This document shows, one piece after another, positions 36,187-43,507 of a DNA stretch of 64,000 nt. This stretch comes from Puniceicoccaceae bacterium (lineage in GTDB: Bacteria; Verrucomicrobiota; Verrucomicrobiia; Opitutales; Coraliomargaritaceae). The first letter of the stretch is position 1. The number at the start of each line of letters is the position of its first letter. The translations under genes were made by a program, and so were the position numbers. Where the stretch lies: contig PBYS01000054.1 in assembly GCA_002729725.1 (NCBI GenBank), forward strand, positions 1 to 64,000. Reading direction: 5' to 3'. The notes under the pieces are model-generated. The model did no database searches. It was not told the DNA's origin and worked only from the letters and a program-made list of their open reading frames with translations.

Positions 36187-36357
36187 ATGGGAGACGATCC
36201 AAACAAAAAAGAACACGACGGCAAACTGGTCAGCCAACAAGATCATGAAGTTGCATACCTAAAACACAAATTCCCAAAGAGGACCGAAACGGAGATTCGA
36301 AACGCTATACGAATGTATGGCCCTAGTCGAAGCGCGGTCGAACGACGCCTAAGCTAG
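36187..36357 (+). CDS. DUF3606-like small protein
   Basis: A 56-residue protein with a good Shine-Dalgarno (AAGGAA) before the ATG, 21 bp after the E1 gene. The sequence DDPNKKEHDGKLVSQQDHEV, then AYLKHKF and a helix ending GPSRSAVERRL, matches the layout of DUF3606 proteins (a disordered DDP-x-K start, E-V-x-Y-x-x-K-x-F, and a final amphipathic helix). Role unknown in the family. Its closeness suggests it is the last gene of locus A. Confidence 0.65.
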   Translation: MGDDPNKKEHDGKLVSQQDHEVAYLKHKFPKRTETEIRNAIRMYGPSRSAVERRLS

Positions 36358-36383
36358 GTTGCCCTAAAACTCCTTCTCCAGTA

Positions 36384-36653
36384 TTATTCCTCATACCGTA
36401 TCCCCGGCCAGTAGACGATGTAGTCCAGCCCCATTCCGTCGTAGTTGGCTCCGGTGATGCCCTGCATCGCAACGGTCTCCACACAGGATATGGGGTTCCG
36501 GCAGACGATACCATAGCATCGCTCTCCATACATTCCTCGACCTGAGTATCCCTCGTAGAGTTCACCTCCGACCACATCTGCTGCCTCGTTTAATATATCG
36601 AGTTTTTCTTCTAGGTTCATGTCACCTTCATCTCTTCTGTTTTCTAAATCCAT
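36384..36653 (-). CDS. Small protein of unknown function
   Basis: An 89-residue protein with an AAGGTG ribosome site eight bases before the ATG. An acidic helical N-terminus (MNLEEKLDILNEAADVVGGE) is followed by a Gly/Tyr-rich half with two Cys (ERCYGIVCRNPISC) and ends GLDYIVYWPGIRYEE. It is convergent with locus A, 27 bp from the DUF3606 gene, and forms the end of the minus-strand run that begins with the D12 methylase. No family recognised. Confidence 0.55.
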   Translation of the reverse strand: MDLENRRDEGDMNLEEKLDILNEAADVVGGELYEGYSGRGMYGERCYGIVCRNPISCVETVAMQGITGANYDGMGLDYIVYWPGIRYEE

Positions 36654-36659
36654 TTTGTT

Positions 36660-37127
36660 TCACCTTGGTTTGTGAATGTGATGCTTGGGACTCCGGCTTG
36701 AATAATCCTGCTCCGGCTTGAGTTGGTATTTTGGAAAAGAACTCTTAATCGTCTCTTCTTTAGACCGAGCTTCTTCGGTCGCATCCCATATTTGAAGCAT
36801 TTGCTGCATCAGTCTGACCAAATCCTGCCAGCAGGCGTTTTCCTGCGAACGCCGTTCCCGCTCAACGGATAGACCGTGATTAATCAGGGCGGCTTCCAGA
36901 CCAGAGGCTTCGAGGCGCCCATCTTCACGGCGCTGCTCGAATGCCCCAAGCAATGAACGAATGTTCCGCTCGTCCTGGTCCAGTGACTGCAGGGAGTCGT
37001 CACGGAGTCTTAGTCGCTCGTGGAGGAACGCGACAAGCACGTCCAACTTGGTCTGGAGTCGCCCTGTTCGCTCGGCCATGAGCTTGGTCGGATCGAACGG
37101 CTTTTTCGGGGAGGAATTATTTGTCAC
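36660..37127 (-). CDS. Coiled-coil protein of unknown function
   Basis: About 155 residues, charged and almost entirely helical (KLMAERTGRLQTKLDVLVAF, then LHERLRLRDDSLQSLDQDER), predicted as coiled coil, with a basic, His-rich tail. The start is uncertain: GTG at 37125-37127 overlaps the end of the preceding gene and is used here; a farther GTG (37158-37160) and an internal ATG (37077-37079) are possible. It belongs to the methylase/HerA minus-strand cluster. No function can be assigned. Confidence 0.5.
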   Translation of the reverse strand: MTNNSSPKKPFDPTKLMAERTGRLQTKLDVLVAFLHERLRLRDDSLQSLDQDERNIRSLLGAFEQRREDGRLEASGLEAALINHGLSVERERRSQENACWQDLVRLMQQMLQIWDATEEARSKEETIKSSFPKYQLKPEQDYSSRSPKHHIHKPR

Positions 37128-37455
37128 GGTGAGGCGAGCGGAGATAAATCCGGTAGGCACGGCGCATAGGATTTTTAGGGGATTGTGCGCGGTCGTAATA
37201 GAGCGGAGGTTCCTGCTCTGTTTCGGGGTCGTAGGAGAGGGAGAGTATGCGCACGGCCATTAGCGTTCGTGTTCCGTTTCGATTACACAACCGCATCAAT
37301 CGCGAAAGGCTCAAAGGATACTGGCAACTGGCTTTGGTTTGGTAGAGTTCGTCGTAATACAGGCGAACCTTTGCAAGAACAAGATTGAGCATTTGCTGCT
37401 GCCTGGCATCGATGGTCTCGGTCATTTCCGAGCCAACCCAATGACGCACGTTCAT
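37117..37455 (-). CDS. Small helical protein coupled to the HerA-like ATPase
   Basis: A 112-residue basic protein whose ATG overlaps the stop of the HerA-like gene (ATGA), so the two are probably translated together. It contains a helix with QQQMLNLVLAKVRLYYDELY and a middle segment SLSRLMRLCNRNGTRTLMAV that could be an HTH-like fold. It may be a partner or DNA-contact subunit of the ATPase, but that is an inference from coupling alone. Confidence 0.5.
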   Translation of the reverse strand: MNVRHWVGSEMTETIDARQQQMLNLVLAKVRLYYDELYQTKASCQYPLSLSRLMRLCNRNGTRTLMAVRILSLSYDPETEQEPPLYYDRAQSPKNPMRRAYRIYLRSPHRDK

Positions 37456-38777
37456 TTCATCAAATCCTCATCTTTAACGAGTCCAATCTTGATCGGAACA
37501 AGCGGGAAGCGGACATGACAGGCTGGAATACGGTTCTTCACCTTCACAATACCCTCTCCTACTTTGAGATAATCCAAGTAAACTTCATCTCCTCGTTTCA
37601 AAAAGAGCGCCTGCCTGGCAGCCATAATATCGGCCTCGTGAGTCAGCGACATCAGGATCAGCGTTCCGGTGTTTCCGAGTAGGTAAATGGGCAGTCTCGA
37701 AGCATGTTGCGTGATCGCGATCAGACCTTGGCCGAAGGATCGAATCTCACGATAGATATTCTCAAGACCACTATTCGGGTCGTCGTGTCTCGCGGGAAAG
37801 ATGTTATGCGCCTCTTCCAACAGGAGGACGTGGCGTAACCCCGGAGTCTCCCCCTGCCCCAATCGATACAAATGAATCCAGCGCAGAATTACTTCGGAGA
37901 GAAAAGTCCGAACAGCCTTGGGTAGCTCCATATCCAATTCGAGCACGACGGAACTTTGCAAAAGCGACTCAAGCGGCAACGGTTGCCTCATATTGAACGC
38001 TTCAGCAGCAGGTCCAAAAGTAAAGGTTCTAAGGATTCTAAGGCAACTGTCGCGCCACAGAGCGCGCCTGCCACCATACCGGGAACGATCGACCCGATTA
38101 CGGATATCATAAAAGTTCGGGAAGTCGTGGGCATTATTATCATAAAACCCTCTGGCTGCAAATTCCTTGTCAGCATGCTCGATCAAGACATCAGCAACAC
38201 CTTGGCCGGAGGCGTGGGTTTTCTCCAGCACCTCTGCCAGAATTTGAATCCATGTTTGTGGATGCACTTTTGGTGGAGGGCGTAAAGGATTCCAATCAAA
38301 GGGAGCCGCCGGACGTCCCACGGTATAGACCTTGAGATCTTTCATCGCGGGCGCACTTCTCAAGTTGCGATAGCTCCGTTTCCAATCGATCACCATGAAA
38401 GGGATCTTTTTTCGATGCAACTGGCGCAGAATATTAAATGCGCAATTGGTTTTCCCTGCGCCACTGGTGGCAAAAATGCCAATATGTCGGGTAAATTCTT
38501 GGGTTCTCAAATGCAGAGCGCTTGGTTCCCTGCCGGGATAGAGGACTTCACCGAGGCGGATGTCTCCAAGCTCGCTACCGCTTGAAGGGGTCAAAAAAAC
38601 GTCTCCGTCTGTGACATTCTGCTTAAGATGGGTGACACCCATCATCCGGATCATATGAGCCGATTCCATTTTATGCACAGGTGATTCGGAAAGCTCATAC
38701 TGAATCCAAAGGGCATCTGCCGAATCCCCAATAAGTGGCTTCAATCTCTGACAGATACTCCGCAGCTCTTCACTCAT
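37452..38777 (-). CDS. HerA/DUF87-like ATPase
   Basis: A 441-residue P-loop ATPase. An N-terminal barrel-like region precedes Walker A ATSGAGKT (103-110); FMVIDWKRSYRNL follows, and Walker B is LLLEEAH (318-324), then an arginine-finger-like segment REIRSFGQGLIAITQ. Domain order and the D-W-K-x-x-Y motif fit the HerA/FtsK-like DUF87 family, hexameric pumps that move DNA or help end processing; archaeal viruses, plasmids and conjugation systems carry similar ones. It overlaps the D12 methylase by 8 bp and a small helical protein by 4 bp. A nuclease NurA-type partner is not seen, so a role in DNA transfer of the element is as likely as one in repair. Confidence 0.82.
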   Translation of the reverse strand: MSEELRSICQRLKPLIGDSADALWIQYELSESPVHKMESAHMIRMMGVTHLKQNVTDGDVFLTPSSGSELGDIRLGEVLYPGREPSALHLRTQEFTRHIGIFATSGAGKTNCAFNILRQLHRKKIPFMVIDWKRSYRNLRSAPAMKDLKVYTVGRPAAPFDWNPLRPPPKVHPQTWIQILAEVLEKTHASGQGVADVLIEHADKEFAARGFYDNNAHDFPNFYDIRNRVDRSRYGGRRALWRDSCLRILRTFTFGPAAEAFNMRQPLPLESLLQSSVVLELDMELPKAVRTFLSEVILRWIHLYRLGQGETPGLRHVLLLEEAHNIFPARHDDPNSGLENIYREIRSFGQGLIAITQHASRLPIYLLGNTGTLILMSLTHEADIMAARQALFLKRGDEVYLDYLKVGEGIVKVKNRIPACHVRFPLVPIKIGLVKDEDLMK

Positions 38778-39624
38778 TAAGAACCTCGTTCAAATTATGA
38801 ATCAGCACCTCTTTACGCTCGGTGTTTCGTGTCCCCGCTGACGTTTTTGAATTCCCCAGAGAGTATTTGGTCTGAATACTTTCAATCGTGAATATCTTGA
38901 AGATTTCTCGCACCTCCGGAGTATCGTTAAGCGACAATATGAATTTCCCTTCGATACTTTTCAGGGTATCCCTCAGACGGATAAAATCATCCGCAGCAAA
39001 GGAAACCGCATAAAAGTCGGCATTCCAGTACGGAGGATCGACATAGAAGAATGTTTTTGGTGAATCATATCTTAGGATACATTCGCACGCATCCAGATGT
39101 TCAATGGTCGTTCGGGCCATTCGCTGGTGTGTCTCGCTCAGGGCTTCTTCCACTTTATGGTAGTTCAGCGAGTTGGGCCGCACACAACTTGTGCCAAAGG
39201 TTCGATCTTTAGTTTTTCCACCATAGCCCATTCGTTGCAGTTGGTAGTATCGAACAGCCCGCTGCACATCGGTTAGCAGCCTCGGATCTTTTCTCTTTTC
39301 CTGATCAAAAATTTCACGCGAGACGACTCCGAACTGAATACATCTCAAAAACTCCGGTAGGTGATGTCGAATCACTCGCCAAAAGGCTACCAGTTCACCG
39401 TCAAGGTCATTCAGGATTTCCACCCGGCTCGGGGGCTTGGTAAAATAGACCCAGCCTCCTCCAGCAAAGGGCTCGACGTAACATTGGTGCTGCGGGATTC
39501 GCTCGACGATCTGTGCGGCCAGTCTGGATTTTCCACCTAAATAGCCCAAAGGACTCTTCAGGGGTTTCGATTCTGTTGTATTTGGGCCGTTACTTTGGTT
39601 TTGTTGCGTGGTTTCAGGGGTCAT
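38770..39624 (-). CDS. D12-class DNA adenine N6-methyltransferase
   Basis: About 284 residues from the ATG at 39622-39624; a GTG at 39693 would add 23 residues of unlikely sequence. Near the N-terminus PLGYLGGKSRLAAQI and CYVEPFAGGGWVYF are the SAM-binding motifs, and FFYVDPPYWNADFYAV supplies the DPPY catalytic motif of N6-adenine methylases of the D12 class (Dam, DpnM). It methylates adenine in a short DNA site, not known here. No matching restriction enzyme is adjacent, so this is a solitary methylase, possibly shielding the element or regulating it. It is coupled to the HerA-like ATPase and divergent from a winged-helix regulator. Confidence 0.88.
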   Translation of the reverse strand: MTPETTQQNQSNGPNTTESKPLKSPLGYLGGKSRLAAQIVERIPQHQCYVEPFAGGGWVYFTKPPSRVEILNDLDGELVAFWRVIRHHLPEFLRCIQFGVVSREIFDQEKRKDPRLLTDVQRAVRYYQLQRMGYGGKTKDRTFGTSCVRPNSLNYHKVEEALSETHQRMARTTIEHLDACECILRYDSPKTFFYVDPPYWNADFYAVSFAADDFIRLRDTLKSIEGKFILSLNDTPEVREIFKIFTIESIQTKYSLGNSKTSAGTRNTERKEVLIHNLNEVLNE

Positions 39625-39642
39625 CGTGAAAATATCAAAGCA

Positions 39643-39663
39643 TGTTACCGCGCTTGTGTAACA
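39643..39663. promoter_or_regulatory. Inverted repeat TGTTAC-N9-GTAACA, candidate operator
   Basis: A perfect 6-bp inverted repeat with a 9-bp spacer lies 19 bp before the methylase start and 139 bp before the winged-helix gene read the other way. Its symmetry and location fit a dimer-binding operator for that regulator. Only the symmetry is observed; binding is inferred. Confidence 0.35.
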
Positions 39664-39801
39664 ACGCTTCGTATCACTTTTCAATTTAGACACTTGCTTA
39701 AAAACCTAGCTCCAAGTTGCTGGGATATTGAGGTAATCAATCAGTTTTCACCCTACCGATTCAGGGGCAACTACTTCCTAAAAGGTGCAGTCCTTCTCTG
39801 C

Positions 39802-40383
39802 ATGACAAGTGCCTTAAGAGTTGCGGATAAAATCATCAGGGGGAAACAAAGGATAGCGGTCGTCACGGCTCTGAAAGTCCCCCGAACGGGAAAGCAGATT
39901 TTAGATAGGGTTCGTACTATCTCACCGAATTGCAGCTATCAGGATCTCAGGCATGTTTTGCGCGACCTACAGAATCAAGGTATTACCACGTGCTTGAATC
40001 CCAAATGTCAAACCGGTCGGCTCTACATACTCACCTCCGAACGTGATAAACATATCCTTTCTTTACCGGAAATCGAACTACAGACACAGCTGCTTAGAGC
40101 AAAGACACGCATCGCAGTATTCAAAGAAATCGGGCGCGATCATAGTTTCGATACAAAGCAGCTTACCGCGACGCAGATCCGCAAGAATCTGCGTGATAAT
40201 TCCGATTATTCGATTGGCCTCAATCATGTACTGGCTGCGACGAAGTTCCTGATGAATCACCAGTTAATTCAAGTAGTCGACTACACGCTAAAGCGTGATC
40301 TCAAAATATTCGGAATCTCAGAACTAGGGAAACGCATTCTCAGTAAAATCGCAGTTCCTATGGATGAAATCCCTCAAACATAA
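39802..40383 (+). CDS. Archaeal-type winged-helix DNA-binding protein
   Basis: A 193-residue protein from ATG 39802 (the longer reading from 39595 overlaps the methylase start and lacks homology-like character). Residues about 20-75 form a winged helix with the pattern TGKQILDRV, YQDLRHVLRDLQNQGITTCL, GRLYILT, in which L-x-x-L-x-x-x-G-(L/I)-x-x-C-L-N-P followed by G-R-(L/I)-Y-x-L-T is common in archaeal regulators. A second helical region (about 105-185) looks like another winged helix. It probably regulates the divergent methylase/HerA genes. Confidence 0.65.
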   Translation: MTSALRVADKIIRGKQRIAVVTALKVPRTGKQILDRVRTISPNCSYQDLRHVLRDLQNQGITTCLNPKCQTGRLYILTSERDKHILSLPEIELQTQLLRAKTRIAVFKEIGRDHSFDTKQLTATQIRKNLRDNSDYSIGLNHVLAATKFLMNHQLIQVVDYTLKRDLKIFGISELGKRILSKIAVPMDEIPQT

Positions 40384-40467
40384 TCACACAGGTTACCCCT
40401 GTAATGGGCCAGATGTAAATCCAGTGGAAAAGCGAAAGCTTTATATATCAGGAAGTCTTAAATTACT

Positions 40468-40607
40468 CTGTCCTTTAAAGATTAAAACCGGCATTGGTTC
40501 CACACTATGGACCATCCACCGGGTGGGGGGACTTTTATTAAAGTTCAAAACCCTACGTTTTTTTGATAGTTCCCACTTATCAGGAACAAAAAATTTAAAG
40601 GACACAG
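40468..40607. repeat. Imperfect inverted repeat in front of the recombinase gene
   Basis: CTGTCCTTTAAA at 40468-40479 faces TTTAAAGGACACAG at 40594-40607; they are inverted copies apart from a 2-base insertion. A short direct repeat, TATCAGGAA, is also present at 40446-40454 and 40578-40586. The 238-bp gap before the recombinase gene otherwise has no gene. These repeats could be recombinase arm sites or regulatory sites. Confidence 0.4.
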
Positions 40608-40621
40608 AGAGGTGAAGAACT

Positions 40622-41911
40622 GTGCCGATAATCGACTATAAAAAAGCTGCAAATAAGACTGAAGTTAAACTACTGAATGATCCGACCATCTCGGAACAAA
40701 ACAAACGATTATTGAAGCGATTTCTCTCAGGATATGATGTGAAGGATTCACGTCGTATGACTTTTCTAAAACATATTCGGAAGTTGCTCCTCGCATTTCC
40801 GGATGCAGAGAAAGCAGTCATGGATCGGGATGGACTGAACGACTTTTTCTATGGCCTGCGTGTGAATTACAGACCGGCGACCTGCGCAACCTACATAAAT
40901 ATCGTTGGCCGATTTCTACGATGGCTTAACAATGGTGAAAAGCCGCCGGGCATGCGGGATGTTAAAGCAAAGCCGAAAGCAGAGCTACTCCGGGATTTAA
41001 AACCGGAAGATATGGTTACCTGGGATGAGATGCTCAGAATCGCAGAAACCAGTTGCAGTCTTCAATTTGCAGCGATCATATTGACTCAACTGGATGCGGG
41101 GTTCCGTCCGGGCGAACATCATGACCTCAACTATGGAGATGTTGTTCGGCATGAGCGAATGGCTGTCATTCATGTCCGGCAAGGGAAGACCGGAAAACGA
41201 TCGGTCGTTTTACTGCGTTGCATCCCGGCACTTTTCAAATGGTTGGATGCACACCCGACAAAACGTCTGGAAGATCCACTCTGGATTCTGGAGAAAGCAA
41301 CCTATACTGATGTCAATAACGGGCGACAAGTTAAGCGATACTCATACCCGGCGATGTCTAAACGATTGCGGGAACTCGCAAAAAAATCAGGTATCCACAA
41401 ACCGATGGACTTTTACAATCTTCGGCATAGCTCATGTGTTTTAGATAAGCGGGACAATGTTCCGGTTGATCTGGCAGCAGATCGGCACGGTCATAGTTCA
41501 AAATTCTATCTGGAGGTCTATGGTCGTTTAAGTATTGAGGACACAATGCAGCGGTTCGAGTCGCATTATGGAATCTCAACTCAAACGCAAAAATCAGAAT
41601 CCATCAGCCATCGACAGTGCCATGCCTGTCGCGCAATCAACGAACATGAAAAGAACTGGTGTGGTTCATGTGGCTGCGCTCTAAATGTTCAGGCAAATAT
41701 CGAAATCGCCGACTCACTACAGCTGACATCTACAAAAGATTCGAGTGATGGCAGCGACGAGCTACAATCATTAAGACATGAGTTGAATAAGGCGAAAAAG
41801 CGGGAGAAGTCTTTCAGGTTGGAACAGCTTCAATTACTGGAAGAGATGAAAGACATTCAGCGTCAAATCGCCCAGGAGAAAGCCATCTTAATGCAGCCTC
41901 CCACCTATTGA
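40622..41911 (+). CDS. Tyrosine recombinase/integrase with C-terminal zinc ribbon
   Basis: A 429-residue protein beginning at GTG 40622, preceded by GAGGTGAAG. A SAM-like N-terminal domain (about 25-120) is followed by the catalytic domain with Arg162 (AGFRPGEHHDL), Lys189-region QGKTGKRSVVL, Arg268-His269 (FYNLRHSS), His291 (DRHGHSS) and the nucleophile Tyr300 (YLEVYGR). After it comes a treble-clef/zinc-ribbon with Cys333, Cys336, Cys347 and Cys350, and a coiled-coil tail. The ribbon after the catalytic domain is a feature of many archaeal Xer-like integrases, less usual in bacteria. It should integrate or excise the element or resolve its dimers. Confidence 0.9.
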   Translation: MPIIDYKKAANKTEVKLLNDPTISEQNKRLLKRFLSGYDVKDSRRMTFLKHIRKLLLAFPDAEKAVMDRDGLNDFFYGLRVNYRPATCATYINIVGRFLRWLNNGEKPPGMRDVKAKPKAELLRDLKPEDMVTWDEMLRIAETSCSLQFAAIILTQLDAGFRPGEHHDLNYGDVVRHERMAVIHVRQGKTGKRSVVLLRCIPALFKWLDAHPTKRLEDPLWILEKATYTDVNNGRQVKRYSYPAMSKRLRELAKKSGIHKPMDFYNLRHSSCVLDKRDNVPVDLAADRHGHSSKFYLEVYGRLSIEDTMQRFESHYGISTQTQKSESISHRQCHACRAINEHEKNWCGSCGCALNVQANIEIADSLQLTSTKDSSDGSDELQSLRHELNKAKKREKSFRLEQLQLLEEMKDIQRQIAQEKAILMQPPTY

Positions 41912-41977
41912 AGACACTGATATTCCCACCGATTTGTGGCAAAGGCTTAAAGCAAGCCCAGCTGTTTTGTCTTCACT

Positions 41978-42151
41978 ATGGAACAGCAAAAACCAATTCG
42001 AAGAAGAACACGCGAGCGCAAACTGGAAGATCTGATACACCGGATCGCTGATATCGACACAAAAGTCGACCACGTCATTTTCCGGCTAAAACACAACCTT
42101 CACTGTGCAAAGAAGGATGATGACGATAATAAAGTCGAGGTTCGCCAATGA
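41978..42151 (+). CDS. Small basic/coiled protein before SSB
   Basis: A 57-residue protein, MEQQKPIRRRTRERKLEDLI then HRIADIDTKVDHVIFRLKHN, with a charged helix of coiled-coil type. Its TGA overlaps the ATG of the SSB-like gene (ATGA), which supports real translation. Function unknown, possibly an SSB-linked or DNA-binding peptide. Confidence 0.5.
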   Translation: MEQQKPIRRRTRERKLEDLIHRIADIDTKVDHVIFRLKHNLHCAKKDDDDNKVEVRQ

Positions 42152-42471
42152 ATGTCTGTGCCATCAGCGGAAGGCTCGCATCAAAACCGATCTCGGTAAG
42201 TGAAGGCAAAACGATTAAGTTTCTGATTAAAGCACACTACCCTTCCAAGCGTGAAGGCAGTAATTTCGGAAGTTCATTGGTGCCCTGCGTTCTGTTCGAC
42301 GCAAATGATGCACAGCAGGACATGTTATTGGGTGAGGACTACAAGGAGTTCAAAGTCGAACTGGTTGGGCGGATTGTCCGGTCTTCGTATGAAAACGCGG
42401 AAGGCAGCAAAGTCTGGGACACTCAGATCATTGTGAATCCGAACGGCATTTTATTTCAGAGGGTGAAATAA
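42148..42471 (+). CDS. Single-stranded DNA-binding (SSB-like) OB-fold protein
   Basis: A 107-residue protein. MNVCAISGRLASKPISVSEG, a K-F-x-I strand, VPCVLFD, VELVGRIVRSSYEN and VWDTQIIVNP follow the strand order of bacterial SSB OB folds. It is shorter than chromosomal SSB (about 150-180) and has no acidic C-terminal tail, which is usual for element-borne copies. It should coat single-stranded DNA in replication or transfer of the element. It overlaps genes on both sides. Confidence 0.72.
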   Translation: MNVCAISGRLASKPISVSEGKTIKFLIKAHYPSKREGSNFGSSLVPCVLFDANDAQQDMLLGEDYKEFKVELVGRIVRSSYENAEGSKVWDTQIIVNPNGILFQRVK

Positions 42472-42803
42472 TGTATTCTCCAAAAATCTACGAACCACTG
42501 GTACCTTGCTTATATTATGCAGGGCAAGCAACCAACGTAAATATGACAAAGCTAGTGAATGCCTTCGTCTATGAAGGACTTGCAACCGGCTATTACGGAT
42601 TGGAGGCGGCAAATACGTTGCCGGACATTGATTCGACACTTCCCTGGCTCCCCAAACCGCTGGTTCAACTAGTGGAAGAGACATCCAGTAACGGTAGCCA
42701 TAGGGTGCATCCGCTGAGACCGACGGAAATTCAGCGGCTTTACCAGTGGTATGACACAATCCAGCTTGTCGCGGAGAAGGACGACGAGAAAAATGGCAGA
42801 TAG
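42471..42803 (+). CDS. Small protein of unknown function
   Basis: A 110-residue protein whose ATG overlaps the SSB stop (TAATG). It begins MYSPKIYEPLVPCLYYAGQA and has a middle part NMTKLVNAFVYEGLATGYYG, and ends in a helix LYQWYDTIQLVAEKDDEKN. It resembles small accessory proteins of integrative elements only in size and place. No domain recognised. Confidence 0.55.
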   Translation: MYSPKIYEPLVPCLYYAGQATNVNMTKLVNAFVYEGLATGYYGLEAANTLPDIDSTLPWLPKPLVQLVEETSSNGSHRVHPLRPTEIQRLYQWYDTIQLVAEKDDEKNGR

Positions 42804-43251
42804 AATCAAAGGGGAGTCTTACCATCTGCCTCGGTGGCCGATGGTTAGACAGGCCTTTCGTTGCGTGATTCTGATGTTGATCGGATTGATCATCGTGCTG
42901 TTCTCGGCAGTATTCCCGTGGAATTTGATCGGACTGGCACCGATTCTCTGGGGCTACGGGGAATGGCGAATCAGGCTCAAACCAAAACTGCAATATGTTA
43001 TCAGGCTTAAACTGGATGAAATTGATGTCGCGGGAAGAACATTCCCATGGCAGAAGCTAATGGCGATCAAGATCGAGCAGGAGAATGGACGGAGGCAATT
43101 GCACCTGACATTCGATTCGGGTCTAAAACCAGAGGATGTCGTCATTAGCGATAGGATCCTTCGATTCGATGATCTCGTTAACGCCTGCTTCTTTCGCTAT
43201 ATGTCCGGATCACCGAAAAATATCTCGGATAATGTAAAAAAGAAGACTTGA
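42793..43251 (+). CDS. Membrane protein with hairpin and cytoplasmic domain
   Basis: About 152 residues from ATG 42793, which overlaps the preceding gene by 11 bp. Two adjacent hydrophobic stretches (VILMLIGLIIVLFSAVFPW, then LIGLAPILWGYGEW; about 24-57) form a membrane hairpin, followed by a soluble beta-rich part. That organisation, with a strand pattern YVIRLKLDEIDVAGRTFPW, resembles bacterial PH-like or YcxB-type domains, but the call is not firm. Confidence 0.6.
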   Translation: MADRIKGESYHLPRWPMVRQAFRCVILMLIGLIIVLFSAVFPWNLIGLAPILWGYGEWRIRLKPKLQYVIRLKLDEIDVAGRTFPWQKLMAIKIEQENGRRQLHLTFDSGLKPEDVVISDRILRFDDLVNACFFRYMSGSPKNISDNVKKKT

Positions 43252-43282
43252 AGCCACGCCGAAGCTATGGCCCCACAGTGAA

Positions 43283-43498
43283 ATGCCAGACGAACCTCCC
43301 CTATCCCATCAAACCCGTAAAAGAATTGATGCTTCACTGGAAATGATCGCAAGCATCGGCTCGATTCTCGCGGCATTCAAAGACTACCCAAATGCCGGAA
43401 ACATCGAAATCTGTCCGCATGCACTGGGCTTTATCGGCGAGGAAATTACCCGCTGTGCCTGCCGGGTGACGGAAGCCCTTGATGACGTGCCGGAATAA
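43283..43498 (+). CDS. Small protein of unknown function
   Basis: A 71-residue protein (MPDEPPLSHQTRKRIDASLE, then IEICPHALGFIGEEITRCAC) with one central helix and a Cys-rich end. It is convergent with the CoiA-like gene, 9 bp away. No family is recognised; reality is supported by being the only open frame in a 250-bp stretch. Confidence 0.4.
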   Translation: MPDEPPLSHQTRKRIDASLEMIASIGSILAAFKDYPNAGNIEICPHALGFIGEEITRCACRVTEALDDVPE

Positions 43499-43507
43499 TA
43501 ACAGCCT

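Noticed and set aside
40364-40615. Plus-strand open frame of 83 codons before the recombinase
   Set aside because: It overlaps the winged-helix gene end and the inverted repeats, with no ribosome site and no family resemblance.
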